A stretch of 64,000 nucleotides of DNA from Parachlorella kessleri (GCA_001598975.1 BBXU01001029.1:1-64000), one strand, 5' to 3'; shown: positions 34,749 to 46,722, counted from the first letter of the stretch. Translations and numbers: made by a program. Notes: a model not told the origin generated them from the letters alone.

Positions 34749-37700
34749 ATGGAAAGCTGCGCAAGCATATTCAGGCGGGGTGCTCACCGTGCCCAGCGTG
34801 ATCATGATCATGCAGCTAGACCGTCTATAGCTCCCAGGAGGGCAGCAAGCCCCCTCACTGCACCCAAAGTATCGTATTCTCGGGATCCTAGGGCCAGCAA
34901 GCCTGCCCCATGCACCTGCATATCCTCCACAAGGAGGGTTTCCCACCTCGGCCGAACCTCCCAGCCGCACCTTCCAGGCCACAGCAGGTTACGCCGGGCC
35001 TTCAACTCTTCCAAGCCCCTGTATTGTGGTACGTGACACTGTACATCTCACCCTTGATAGAGTGTGGTGACTGGGTCAGTGGCTAGCAACTGAGCGCAGC
35101 TTGGCCACGCGCAGCAAAGGCTCGCTACAAACAGGCAGCTTGACGGCAGGTCTGCCCCAACGTGCAATTTAGCCTGTGTTACATGGTGGCGTATGTGCTC
35201 TCCCTCTCATCCCCTCCGCAGGCTTGTTTCTTGCCCTGGCAGGGGCAGCCTGGCTGGGTTCCAGCTGGCCCAGAAGCCAACACAGGCCAAGCCTAGCAGC
35301 CACACCAGCCGCTACTGCCGGGGCAGCAGAAGCCCAAACAGCCGCTGCTGCCTCACAAAGCGGGCGGGCAGCCCCAGTGCAGCTAACAGTGGTGGCAGAG
35401 CTTGGGCAGGACAGCCCCTACGGTGTGACCTGGGGTGAAGTGCTCACCCACACCGCTCAGCGGCTGCAGTGGAACGACCCGGGCTTCAGGCTGGTGCTCC
35501 ATGATGCTGGAGAGATCAAGGGCACGGGAGGAGCGATGGAGCGCCTGGCACGGGATTTGGTGTGTGGCCGCGATGGCACTAGAATTGCCAGGCCAAAGAG
35601 CATTGCAGTGTTTTTAGTTGCTTTCACATAGGGATTGGAGTCCCGTTCTGGATGGGGCATGTGTGCATGCGGCCATGTAAGCCTGTTTCGCAAAGCCTGG
35701 AGCTCATGTCTGCCACTGAGAGTTATGCTGACTACAAGCACCTTACCTGCTTTGATATCTGAACCCTCACATCCTGGCAAGCGAGTGTGCACTTGTACAC
35801 GAATCAGGCTGTGTCCCCGCGCAGGTGGGCAGTCAGGTCACAGTGCTGATAGGCGTTCAAGACCCCACGGTTGGCGCAGCCCTCTCGGACCTCCTGAGTA
35901 ATGAGCCAACCGTGCTTGCACTGGGGAGCTCTCCCGAGCTCAGAGGACTCACCCGCCTGGGAGGTCGGCAGCTTGCAACGGCGCCCAGTGGGATGGCTGC
36001 GCTGTTGGGCGGGCTGCTGCCAGGCAATGCCGCTGCCAAGGCTGACGCACAGGTGGGTGTGGGTCTGGCTATTCAAGGCTGGGAGGGGTGTCAGGGGCAG
36101 GGGGGACAGGAAGTGGCATGGGTCAGCGAGGTTGTGTTGAAGCCGAGAAGAGTGACTACTGTGATGTTTGAGGATGGCCCAGCAGATCGTGGTCTTACAG
36201 ACCTCATGGCGTGTACATGCACCCAGCCAAGCATGTGCATTAGATCACAAATCTGCTACTATGCCCACCTTACCATGCCGCAGCTGCAGGCCATGGCCCA
36301 GAAGCTGTCTGGGCAGAAACATTCTCACCATGCCCTGCTCTCTGCGCCGCCTGAAATGCTAAGTAGCAGCTCTTCTGTTCTCCTGAAAACAGAGTACCTA
36401 TTACACCTGAAAAAGCACCAAATATGAGAGAAAGAGTAGCCATGCTCTCCGCCATGCCACAGGTGCTGGCCACAGTCCAGGAGCTGTTTGAGCGCAACAC
36501 CTCCGATGACCTGCTCTTTGTGTTCCTGGTGCTCATCAACCAGTATGTGCGGGAGGTGCCACTGGTGGCCAACTCCACCAAAACCCAGAAGGCAGGCATG
36601 AAGGAACTGCAGGTGGGCGGGGGTAGGTAGCACTGGGGGTGGTTCTGTCTTTCGATAACCACCCCTCACAAAGGGGATTTGGTTGTGCTCTTGTTGGTTT
36701 CCCCGTCCGGACGGGGTGGTGCATGCCATTAAGAATTGGTACTTGGATCATGTGGTTGTGGGCATAGTACATCCTGGCTTTTTGTTGGCCCTACTTGGGG
36801 GACTCACGGCAGCATGGTCAGGTGGCGGTACGCTGTTAGACTAGACTAGACTATAGGGGAGGTACTGGTGATTGACATAAGCAAATGCAGGCATGGAGGA
36901 CTTGCACGTGAGTGGCGTTGGGTGGTACTCAGTTTAGAGTACCCAGGCTAGCATTTCTATGGGGCAAGGAAGGGCTCAAAGCACCATGGCAGTAAGGCAT
37001 CGGGCTTTCTCTTTGTACTCCTTAAGATTAGTGTATGCATGTGCTTGACTTAACATTTATATGGTTTTATGCATATCATGTGTATGGTAGTTAAAGAAAT
37101 GAGAAAAAAAGCTTGTTTGAGTTGGCAGGGGTGCGTGTGTGGGGTGGGTAGTTTGTAGGAGACCTAGAAAGAGTGACGAAGTTTTTGCAGGCATGCCATC
37201 TCTGAGGGCCAAACCACTCGTGTCTGCCAGTCATATTATGAAGCTCACAATTTTTTTCTACCCTTTCCAGTGCATGGTGCAAAAGTGCGGCCGCCAGATC
37301 TTTTCCTGCTATGCGGACACCAGCTGCCGTACCGCCCTCAACTGCCTCAACGGTTGCCATTTCAATGATCAGGTGGGGGGCTGGGGCACGATACCTCCGC
37401 TGCTTATCTTCTCCACAGTTTGGTGTATGTCATGTTGTCAAGCATGCCTTGATGTATGAGGAGCACCCGCTACCGCCCTTGCCAGACGGCAGGAACAGTT
37501 GCACGGCAACCCGTGCTGTTGCCTCTGCAGGTTTGCCACTGACAGCGCTTTCCCTGATACTTGTTCAGCTGCAGATGCCTGGGGGTCTAGCGAGGCTCTG
37601 CACCACCCACCTCCTCGCAACCCAAGTCGTTGCCATATAGTACGCCCTTTTCTACCAGCTTGCTTGTTGAAAGAGAAACTCGTGGCAGCATTGTTAAGCG

Positions 37701-40092
37701 GCGATACACTGTGAGGCTAGGTCACTGGAACATTGGGTACTGCAGGTGTGCAGCTACCGCTGTATCGCCTCCTATGAGAGCCCCCAGCTGGCGGAGTTCT
37801 CCCTCTGCATCCTGCAGAAGCACAACTGCCTGGGACTCGGTGCAGAGATACCCATGGTAAGGGTGTCCTATTGCTGAGGGACCTGGGACTGTGTGAAGCG
37901 GTCCGCTGGTCAGAGGGGACATGCAATCGCTGACAGCCCAGGTCGATTGAACAAGCTACATTGGACATGCTGTTTGTGGTTGCAAACAATCCTTACTGGG
38001 CCCTAACCCCTGAACCACAGCCAACGCCCGGCCACCCACTTCCAGCCCATTATAATCCCTCCCCCATCGGCTTGTGTCGCGCTGCTAGAGCGGGGCCCTG
38101 CTTTTTGCTGGTTGCTGCAACCCAGTGCCAGACATTTGCCGTCTGGCGTGCTGCCGGACAGTGTATTTTGGGCTCTTGCCAGTTACACGAACCATCAAGA
38201 GACGGAGCCTGACTAATATGTGTCAGGCTGCTTGCAGACGCCGGACCCTGCCCCCCTGCCCTCATTCAACGGGCAGCCGATGACTCATCAGCTGGCGGAA
38301 GACCTGTTCATAGGCTTTCTCAGGGACCCCTCCTCCCAGCTGCCTGCCTCAGGCAAAGAACTCTTCTCTTGGCGGGTGTTTGGCGGCAAGTGAGTGGGCG
38401 GCTCCTTTGTAAATGTTATCGCGGGGATACTGACATTATCAAGGTAACCTTGCATCACTGCTTCCTTTTCGATTGGTCAGTGTTTGAGCGAGTATTGGCG
38501 GGGCTTCATGCATGCCCTGTGCCATCCCTTTCTGTCCTGGCGCTCAGTGACCCGGTGCGTGCTGTATGTTGCCCCTCGCTTGGTCCCATGCCTGGCCTTG
38601 CGACTGCACCCAAAAGCGTTATGGTATCACCTCCCGCCAGTCTGACTGGGGAAATGCCCGCCCCTAAAGTTAGCCTTTGAAATGGCCGCCCTTGCACTGC
38701 CCTGCAGGAATCCAGCGTATGACTACTTCCCCTGCCAGTTCCAGCTATTCTACCGCGGCAAGGCCAAGCACAGCATGTGGGTGGTCTGGCTGGCACACTG
38801 CCTCACCAATAGCTTTATTCACGATCGAGAGTTGAATGCTCCTTTGAGTACAAGCAGGTGCATCGCGCCTGGGCAGCACGCCGCCTCGCTTTTGGCTGCA
38901 TCGGGGTTGATGGACAGTCGTGCGGGTGTGAACAGCGGCAAGCCGCGTCCCCTGTTCCATGTCCCATGGCCTCGAGAGGCCTGCAAGGAAGCTGCAGGTT
39001 GAGCACATTGCATAACGCCTTGCCTTTTCTGACATCCTTGCAGGTGGTATGACCCTGTCTTCATGGTGAGATGCAGGAATTTGGACCCTGCAAATGACAC
39101 TTTTCAGCAAGCGCTGTCGCTTTCTTTGAGCGACTTGAGAGTGTGGCTTGAAGTGGGGTTGCATTTCCTGCACGGCTAAATGGCTCGGTCGTCTGAATCT
39201 GGGAAACGCTGTGCAAGCTCCTCAATGTGATGCTGCCTTCTGGCTTCCCACCCTGGGAGTCCATTGTTTCATATCACAGCTGTGCCCTCGACCCTGCCAT
39301 ACCTGCCACAGGTCAAGACTCTGGATGGCAAGATGGTGTGGCGCCGGCGGCACTACAGGGTGAAGCGCGGTACAACCCCTGGCACCTTCCACCTGTCCGT
39401 GCTCGACAATGGTGTGACCTCCAAGGAGTACTGGAGGATCCTGGACTGTGCTGAGGATCTAGAATGGTGAGTCGAGTCGATCGGCGGAATGCAGAGCACG
39501 AGGTGGCATGCTCCAGCTGCCCTGCTGCTGCTGGGGTCTGGGGTCTGGGTGGGGCGGTGGGTGGAGGAGGGGTGGAAGAGAGTTTGTTCCGCCATATCCT
39601 TATGTGTCCAGTGAAAGTGAAGGGGGGGGGGGGCGGGGACGTTATGTGCATGCAACTAGCTGGTCGGGCATGTGTGTGGGGGGTGGGGTGGGGTGGGGTG
39701 GGGGAACCATATGTCTTGCAGGCAGGCGTTCGTACTTGCTATCCCGAAGCTCTGTGGCTATTCATGGGCTATTCCACTTGGCTACACAGCACGCGATGCC
39801 CCCCGCGAGGTCCTGCTAAGATTCCGAAGGGAATCTGACATGCCTGGCGGCATGCTGGGTTGGCTACAGGTGCGCCTTCTACTATAGCGGTGCCGCCGCC
39901 GCAGCTGGCACGTCCTACTCAGGTGCCATCCTGGGATCCCGGTCGGGTGCCTGGCCAGATGCCTCCCAGATTCCCCGGATCGAGCAAGCGCTGGAGAGGG
40001 CAGGCATCAAGATGTGGGAGGTTAGCTCCGTGGATAACAGCGGCTGTGAGGGGGCGCCCCTAGACCCCTCACTCATGGCTATGGCAAGCTAG
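34749..40092 (+). CDS. violaxanthin de-epoxidase-related protein (VDR), plastid
   Basis: Exons: 34749-35028, 35222-35559, 35825-36052, 36463-36612, 37271-37372, 37746-37856, 38238-38389, 38708-38776, 39044-39065, 39312-39466, 39870-40092; 1830 bases, 609 residues plus TAG. The C-terminal half matches the plant VDR family (At2g21860 type), a relative of violaxanthin de-epoxidase: a Cys-rich block (CMVQKC, CRTALNCLNGC, VCSYRCIASYESPQ, KHNCLGLGAEIP) then a lipocalin-like part (NPAYDYFPCQFQLFYRGKAK, VWRRRHYRVKRG, FHLSVLDNGV). The region before it (DSPYGVTWGEVL, LHDAGEIKGTGGAMERL) is also VDR-like. The N-terminus is Arg/Ser-rich, then has RRAF before the hydrophobic GLFLALAGAAWLG, so lumen targeting is likely. 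Whether VDR de-epoxidises xanthophylls is not settled. Exon 9 is only 22 bases. Confidence 0.9.
39620..39706. repeat. G-rich tracts in a VDR intron
   Basis: The last VDR intron has a run of twelve or more G around 39620-39635 and several GGGGT units at 39677-39706. The second cluster fits the G-quadruplex pattern on the coding strand. Confidence 0.6.
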
Positions 40093-40125
40093 GCTTGTGG
40101 CACGGTCGAGTTCAGGTCCACCCTC

Positions 40126-40164
<39 letters not shown>

Positions 40165-40926
40165 GCAGCCGCAGCCTGACCTTGCTGCCACGACCGTGCC
40201 AGGAGTTGTGCAAGCAGTTTGCCTGTTGCTGAGCATCGAGAGTGAGGGCGGAGAAAGGGAACACCCCCAAAAGTGCGTGAAAGTGAGTGCTAGCGTAGCC
40301 GCACGTGCGGGAGTTGGTTAGACACAGAGGAGGAAATGTGGCTGAGCGGTGTTGGGAGGCTGCAGGGTTGGCAGTGCCCAGTTTGATGAGACTCATTGAC
40401 AAGAGCGGTCAGTTTTTCGTGGACGAGTTCGAAGTGGAGGCAAGTCCGTTGCTGCAGCACCTTCTGGTTGATTCTGTGGTGCGCTGCAGGTAACATATGG
40501 CAGTCTGGGAAAGCGGCTGCAATGCCTTGCAACCTGTTGTGCTCCAAAAGGCAACGGATGCCCTAGGCGGCCTGCTGTTGCTGTTGCCAGTTGGCTCCTG
40601 TCAACAAGTCATCGGTTCCAACAGGGATAGCCACATTGCCACAGTCAGCCACTTCACAAATTGTGCGGCGGTCACGCTGCACCTCGCAGCCAGAGGCTGT
40701 GGTCCACAGCCACGTTAAGTCACCGAAACCACCGGCCTGTGTGACAGAAAGTGGAGACCCCCAAGACACTAGTCAGTGGACCTGCCCCACAACCCCCTCT
40801 GCCCACATGGAGGCTCCTCCTAGCCTCCCAGCCCGTACTACTGGCCAGCTGCTTCCGTTTGCAGCACTCCCTTCACCTCCCCCACCACCCAACTGCCCAG
40901 GTTTTGCTTCCTGTTCTTGATCACAG
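40093..40926. other. convergent intergenic: 3' UTRs of VDR and SMYD-like genes
   Basis: Both genes end facing this interval. It holds a (CAG)12 tract close behind the VDR stop. A frame through the CAG tract would code polyglutamine, but it has no domain and follows a well-supported stop, so I take it as non-coding. Confidence 0.55.
40127..40162. repeat. (CAG)12 trinucleotide repeat
   Basis: Twelve perfect CAG units followed by mixed CCG/CAG units begin 35 bases after the VDR stop codon, so the tract should lie in the VDR 3' UTR. Confidence 0.9.
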
Positions 40927-41854
40927 CTAACCCCCATGCTGAGCCAGCTCTTGGCCACTTTCAAACAGCACCCGCTTCACCTCCTCCACCACCCCGCCCG
41001 CCCCTCCGGATGCCCCTCCATGCGTCTTAGTCAGGATGGCCAGGGCGCGCTGCGCTGCATGCTGAGCCTGCTGTGGCCTGCCGCCCAGCAGATGCTCCAG
41101 CTTTGCAAGGGTTGCATAATGGAATCCTAAGTTGGGCCAGACCTGCATGCATGGACTACTTCAATGTTGCATTTGTAAGACAGAGCCCAACTGATTCCCC
41201 ACTACCAGGCAGAAACACTAAGAAGCACATGCCCCCTTTATTTAACCCCCAAAACCTCCATTCACCATGCACTATCGCTTCTCCGTCCCCTTTTCTGAAG
41301 CTGAGGCCTGCACACAAATTTTTCAATACTGTGGTGGTAACTTGGTGCAGCTGTCAATCTCACCTCTGGGTAAACAAACTGGTACACAGGCAGCAGCTGA
41401 CGGGCCCAATCGGCAGCCTTTTCCCAGCGGTCCCCTGCAGCGATGGCCGCACGCACAGCTGTGCTCAGCAGCCGCATGCGCAGCACATGCCTCGGGCCCA
41501 GCCCAAAGGCCAAGCCATGCCGCGGAGCTGGATTCTCCTGCGTCTCTGCCGACCGCTGTGATAATAATGAATTCAGCCCCTCTCCTCCTGGTCCCGCTCC
41601 TGACGGACTGACTGTTGCCAGGGACTGCTCTGCGAGCCCAGACGCCCTTGCTGCTGCTGTTGCTGTCCCTGCTGCTCCGCTTCTGGCGGCTGCCTCTGCC
41701 ACGCCAGCGGCAGCAGGAGCAGCAGGGCAAAGGAGGCTTTCTGCCTCTGCGAGGCAGAGGAGGGCCTGGGCGTATGCTACTGCCAGCACCGCTGCCGCTT
41801 GCAGCAGCCCAGCGTCAGCATGGTCCTCGAGTTGCTGTCGCTGCTGTTGATCCA

Positions 41855-41887
<33 letters not shown>

Positions 41888-44800
41888 GCTGCTGCAAGCC
41901 AGGAATGTCCAGACTGGCTAGGGAATCGTCCATGCCATGCTGGCTGACGGGGTCGTGCTGCAGATCCGGTGACCAAAAGTGTACAATGACTTGCACCTGC
42001 TTGCCACCCTGCCGGCCATCCTGGCCACTGCTGGGGCCCCACGCGTCACTGCTAGGCAGCTCTGCGGCTGGCTGTTCCTTAGGGGCGAGCCCGTCCATGT
42101 CCACTGGGAAGGACTCCAGTGCTGCATCAGCGGCACTTGTCGGGTTCACCGCGCTCGCACTGGTGACAAGCTCGGAAGCCGGCAGGAGCTCTCCCCACAT
42201 GCCCCCGACTGGAAGCCGGTGAGGCTGTGAATCTGCAAGCGGGAAGCTGCTTTTCAGGTTTCGCGGCGGACCCTCTATGGCTGGCCAAAGCAGTGCATGC
42301 TAATTCTTGGTACCCCCATCTCCTACCTGAGCGGATGGTCAGGTGAGTCGCATGCCTTCTGCCTATATACCCTTGACCAGGGAAGTTGCTAGCTACCACA
42401 GGTGCCGCTCAGGAAGCTTGCCTTAACGTGCCCGGGACCTCACAGACTTGAGTTTGCGAACACATGGATGTGACAGTGGGCACCTTGCGCTGCAGCATTC
42501 CAGTTTGCCATGGAAGGGCCTCCACTACAGCGCCTGCGCTCCGGCAACCAGGCCTCACCTCCACGCCATTGCACTGCTGTCAGCTCCACATCCCTCTCGT
42601 CGTGGGGCCAAGGAGGAGTCTTGCAGCTGTATAACCGCAGCTCTGCTGCCACACCCGCAAGCGTCACCACCCTGATGGGTGTAGGCTCTTGGTAGCTGGG
42701 TCCTGATGTAGGGCTGGGTCCATTGCCCCCAGTCGCCGCAAGCAGAAGTGAGCTGTGTTGACCTTGTCTTGATGGGCTGTCCGGCACCTCAGATGCCGCC
42801 GCGCCTTCGCAACCAACAGTTGCTGTTGGCTGGGGCTTATTGCTCCCATTTTCACTGCCTGGGACTACCAGGCTTTGGGCCTCAGGACCGTCAATGTCGA
42901 AGTAGTACTGAGCTCTCAGGCTAGCTCGTCTTTCCCAGCGCGTAGCTCCTAGCTCAACGTAGGCAATCGTCAGCTCCTCCCCGGGCGCAACGTGGGTGAT
43001 AGCCCTGCATGGGATGGCCGGATGTTGAGAAGGGCCCTTCGCAATGATCGAGCCAGCCTTGCCAGCCCACCACCGAAGAAGCTGCCCCGCGCTAGGCGCA
43101 TGATACAAGAAAATTAGTTCAAACTTGAAACCAGGTCATTGACCCAGAAACGCAGGCCATGCGGTCATAGCAATGTATCTGCCATGGCTGCTCCTCACCC
43201 AGGGCCAGGGCGTATCTTCAAAACAGCTCTACAGTTATAGAACATGTGCTTACCTAAGCACCAGCGTGCTGCCCTGGAAGGACTGCATGCAGTTTGGGGA
43301 GCAGCTGTGGTTGGCCATGGACACCAGGGGATAGAGCCCCACGCCTGCATCAGCCAAAGCATTTGAAGTAAACCTACATGTGCAGTTTCTCAGAGTATGT
43401 GAGAACCCTAGTACCCATGCCATGTTTTCATGCCAGGAGGGCAGTGCTGGGTTAAGCAACAAACTTCCTGGGGAGACCTACTGGATCAGATCTAAGGCAA
43501 GGCTCAGAGCTCACTGCATACAGCCCTGTCAGCCCATTTCAGCCCTGCACCCTTGCTGTACACACTGCCTGCCACCCTAACCAAATGCCGCTTGCCTCCT
43601 CCCAATGGCACACGCCCGAAGGGCTGCGCCGACCAGGCACAAGCTCCTAGTCTTCGAGGGGAAGGCACTGCTGCCATTCTGCTTTTGTCATGAAACTGGT
43701 GGCAGGATGGCAAGTGCCGTGCCTACCAAGGGGCCGCAGCTCTTCATCACAAATTGTGTGGTTGTTGCAAGCAAAGCGCGCCACAAGCAGTGCTACATCC
43801 TTGGGGATAGCCTTCTTGGCAGCAGCAGGGCATGCCAGGTCCACGAGCTGCCTGCAGCAGGAGTGGCCCCCACGTTGGAGCGCTTCCCTCGAGCTGAGAG
43901 CCCAAGCCTGGCACTGGTGAACGCTCCTGACCAGTAATAGTGCAGCTGGCAAGGAGGCCTGCATGTACTTAACCCTTGCATCCAGCCGCTGCAGCTGTCA
44001 GGCTGCATCCCTTTAACACTTTGTCATAATATGGCGTTGGTATGGTACGGTGGACATGGACAAGGTGTTCTGCAGGCAATAGTCCAGCCTCTCACCATGC
44101 CAAGGCCCCCATTTGTGCATACTGGATCTTCAACTGGTCAGGCACGCTCTCCCAATGGTGCACCAGGGACAAGACTGCCTCATATCTGTCCCCCGTGGTG
44201 CTGTCGGCACCGGCGGCTGGCGTGCTGCCCCTGCTAGGAGCGCTGCCAAGGCCTGCCGTTGATCGCTCTGTGCCAAATCCCTGGGAAGCTTGAGATGCCT
44301 CTCTGTAGTTGCGCAACAGCGCCCTGGCAGCTAAGCGCACAGTGGGTGGGGGCATCCTGGGAGCAAGCTGCCGTAGGGCGGCGCACTCCTCCTTGTGCCC
44401 CAATCGCCAGGCCCGAGCCTGGTGCTCTCTATCGACATAGTACGCCTGCTTGCACCCTGAGCACCTGCACAGCGGGAGATCCTTATTACTGCTACTACAA
44501 GCCATTTCCCAGCACACAGGAACCAGAGCAAGGTGGCTCGACACGACCTTGGGCATTCGGCGTGCACCGGCACGTCACAAGTCAGTGACACAGAGAAGGT
44601 TTACAAGCGCCCGCTTGCACCTTCTTAACCCACACTGAAACCCCAGGGTGGAGCATTGTACCAGCCATATTCACGGCCAAGGTGGCCTCGACTTGGGGAA
44701 ACACACCTAAGCAGGGAGCCGTTCCCTGGCTGGAAGCAGCAGTCACACAGTCTTGCTAGCACGTCATCGTAAAGTACTGCAGCATATGCGTGTTCCTGAA

Positions 44801-45257
44801 GCACCAAGTTGCCAGGCTGCAGTGATATGGCGGCGATCAGCCTTCGCCCTCTCACGTCTCCAGGAGGACCTGTCTCGACTCTCCATGTTACCATCTGTGC
44901 CACGGTGCAGGGGTCAATTGCAGCTAGTACCAGGGACCCTTGGGGGCCGAAGACCCTTTGCGTTGCGCCCGTGCTGGGCCTGTGCTGGTGGCAAACCCTC
45001 CCCATCGCGATGGACGATGCATCGTCCATGCCATTCACTGATGCCATTGGCCTCTCGCCCTCCCGCAAGGCCCCACATCGACTCTCTTCCTTTTGATGCA
45101 GGCCTGGCTGACGATGATCACCGCAGGTCGTCGTCTGAACGGTATAGAGTGGAGGTGCACCCGAGCTCGACTCAATGAGGTCAACTGTGATTGCTATGGT
45201 GGCACAACTCCAGTAGAGCTGCATATGTCGCGCACATAAGCTGTCCCGCCTCCCCAT
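40927..45257 (-). CDS. SET and MYND domain (SMYD-like) protein, putative lysine methyltransferase
   Basis: Exons in gene order: 45257-44707, 44464-44096, 43851-43727, 43344-43254, 43004-42484, 42232-41364, 41142-40927; 2742 bases, 913 residues plus TAG. SMYD proteins methylate lysines of histones or other proteins. Seen in order: start of the SET domain (RGRRLIAAISLQPGNLVL), a MYND-like insert (LCDCCF to HKEEC), the SET core (NNHTICDEELRPLG, SMANHSCSPNC, GEELTIAYVELG) and a helical C-terminal part (VWPNLGFHYATLAKLEHLL, then AILTKTHGG) like the TPR-type end of SMYDs. About 300 extra residues, with a Gln run, sit in between. Two zinc sites look damaged: in MYND the expected Cys pair in the YC...C step is replaced by V and H, and the post-SET segment reads YYFDIDGPEA without its Cys. 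Several Met codons follow 45257 in frame, so the start is uncertain. Confidence 0.85.
41856..41885 (-). repeat. (CTG)10 tract coding polyglutamine in the SMYD-like gene
   Basis: Ten CTG units on the plus strand read as ten CAG codons on the minus strand, inside exon 6 of the SMYD-like gene, in the extra region before the C-terminal helices. Confidence 0.9.
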
Positions 45258-45490
45258 ATGCTGTTAGCTAGGAGCTGCTGCTGGGCCTGGTGCAAGGACC
45301 GCATAGTCGGGTGAGTAGTGCCGGCACGGTCTTGCAGTGCAGGCCAGGCGTTGATCGCACTCTCAGATGTCAAAGTGGGCCGAGCCAGGCTACAAATACA
45401 GTCCGCAAGAACCGCTTTGAGCTTCAGTGGAAGGAGTATTGCTAGATGTGGCAGAGGTCGGTATGCCTTCAAGCTGGCGGGTGAGTTGAG

Positions 45491-45690
45491 GCCTGGTGGA
45501 GTCCCACAACCACAAAGTGGCGCCCACGAAAGACAAGGGCAGGGATTCCCAATTGGAAGTAGGTCTCCAAATGACGCCAACTGAGCCAGCGCTGGCTTAG
45601 GAGGCGCCTCCTGGAGGCCCAATCCCCATTTGTAATCCCTGCCCTTGTCTTTCGTGGACGTTACTTTGTGGTTATGAGACTTCACCAAGC
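45491..45690. repeat. long inverted repeat (hairpin), arms about 60-86 bases
   Basis: The reverse complement of 45631-45690 matches 45491-45550 at 51 of 60 positions. The outer 57 positions differ only by seven transitions. A weaker match (22 of 33 over the last counted stretch, overlapping the arm ends) continues inward to about 45580 and 45601, leaving a short loop. The core AACCACAAAGT and CCACGAAAGACAAGGGCAGG are identical on both arms. It could be a small-RNA hairpin, a folded-back mobile element remnant, or a structured leader of the SMYD-like transcript. Confidence 0.85.
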
Positions 45691-45867
45691 ATCCACCACT
45701 GGCTTGCCTGCATGAGCACAGCAGTGGACTGATGGGTCCAAATGTGAGTCGTACAGTGCGTCCTTCTAGAGACGCGGTATGCAGCTCTAGCACCCTACCC
45801 GGCGCCCAGGGTATTGGCCGTGCCCTCTAGTTAGCTTGTGCCTTAGGTCGCCTGTCAGTTCAGCAGC

Positions 45868-45872
45868 TTACA
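45868..45872 (-). terminator. TGTAA poly(A) signal candidate of the Ala/Pro-rich plastid protein gene (minus strand)
   Basis: TTACA on the plus strand reads TGTAA on the minus strand, about 850 bases past the stop codon. The distance is long, so this is a weak call. Confidence 0.2.
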
Positions 45873-46722
45873 ACGAGCCCTCGCAAAAGGTGTGTGCGTG
45901 AGGTGGGAGTTGTGGTTAGGGACATACACTGCAAGGAAGTGACACTATCCAAGGTTCGACGGTTCCTTCCTCACTGCAATTAGCCATGTTCGCTGCCGTC
46001 TGGTACTTGCTTTATCCCCTGTCGCTAGGAAGGTATTTCCCCAGTGTGAGGTAGCTTTATGATACAACTGCATCGGCGCTCCTGCTGCATTTCAGTGGTT
46101 GCCTCCAGGCTCCCATCGTTCTAACCCCCTTTCGGTCCTGTAAATGCGTTGTGCGCACCTCGCACCACCCATGACAGCCTTCAATCAAATCAAAGCAAAC
46201 AGACACACATGCTCAACTTGAGCCAACGTCACTGTCCATGCGTGCTTAGCATGTACACCATTCCATAGGGCAGCACAGATAAGCACAAATAAATGCAACA
46301 GGACTGGAGCCACACCCTTCAGGTTTCCAAGAGAACCACAACACAAAGTGTAACAGGCCTACATGCATCTCGTTGACGAACATGCATCTTCAAGCACAAG
46401 CGTGCAACCTTACGCGCCCCCTTTCTCCCCGCAACTTGCTGGCTGTAGGGCAGCACAGGCCCCAGGCCGAACAAGCCCCAGAGAGTAATTGCATTCAGCC
46501 CGGTCACCACATTTTAACCACAGTTCCAGTGGCCTTAGCTTGTATCGGATAGAAGGCCTATGGACAGAGGTCAGGCAGGACCCAGAGCAAGTGCATACAG
46601 CACTCGTCACCAAGATTCACCCCTATCTACTCTCTGTTCGCCTTGCTTGCCACCACCAACAAATTAAGCCCAACCACACCATAACACCAGCTCCTCAGAT
46701 GGCTACAAACCTCAAATCCCCA

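Larger units (their letters stand above)
45258..46722. other. intergenic upstream of the SMYD-like gene, with a long inverted repeat
   Basis: Both flanking genes are on the minus strand. The left part should be the promoter and leader of the SMYD-like gene. A minus-strand frame of 199 codons (45793-45194) is open here but has no domain. The clear structure is the inverted repeat at 45491-45690. Confidence 0.5.

Noticed and set aside
40097..40321. Open frame coding a polyglutamine protein after the VDR gene.
   Set aside because: It is driven by the CAG tract, has no domain, and follows a stop supported by the conserved VDR C-terminus.
45194..45793. A 199-codon open frame on the minus strand upstream of the SMYD-like gene.
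   Set aside because: No recognisable domain, and it runs through both arms of the hairpin. In a GC-rich genome an open frame of this length can occur by chance. It could be part of a long leader.
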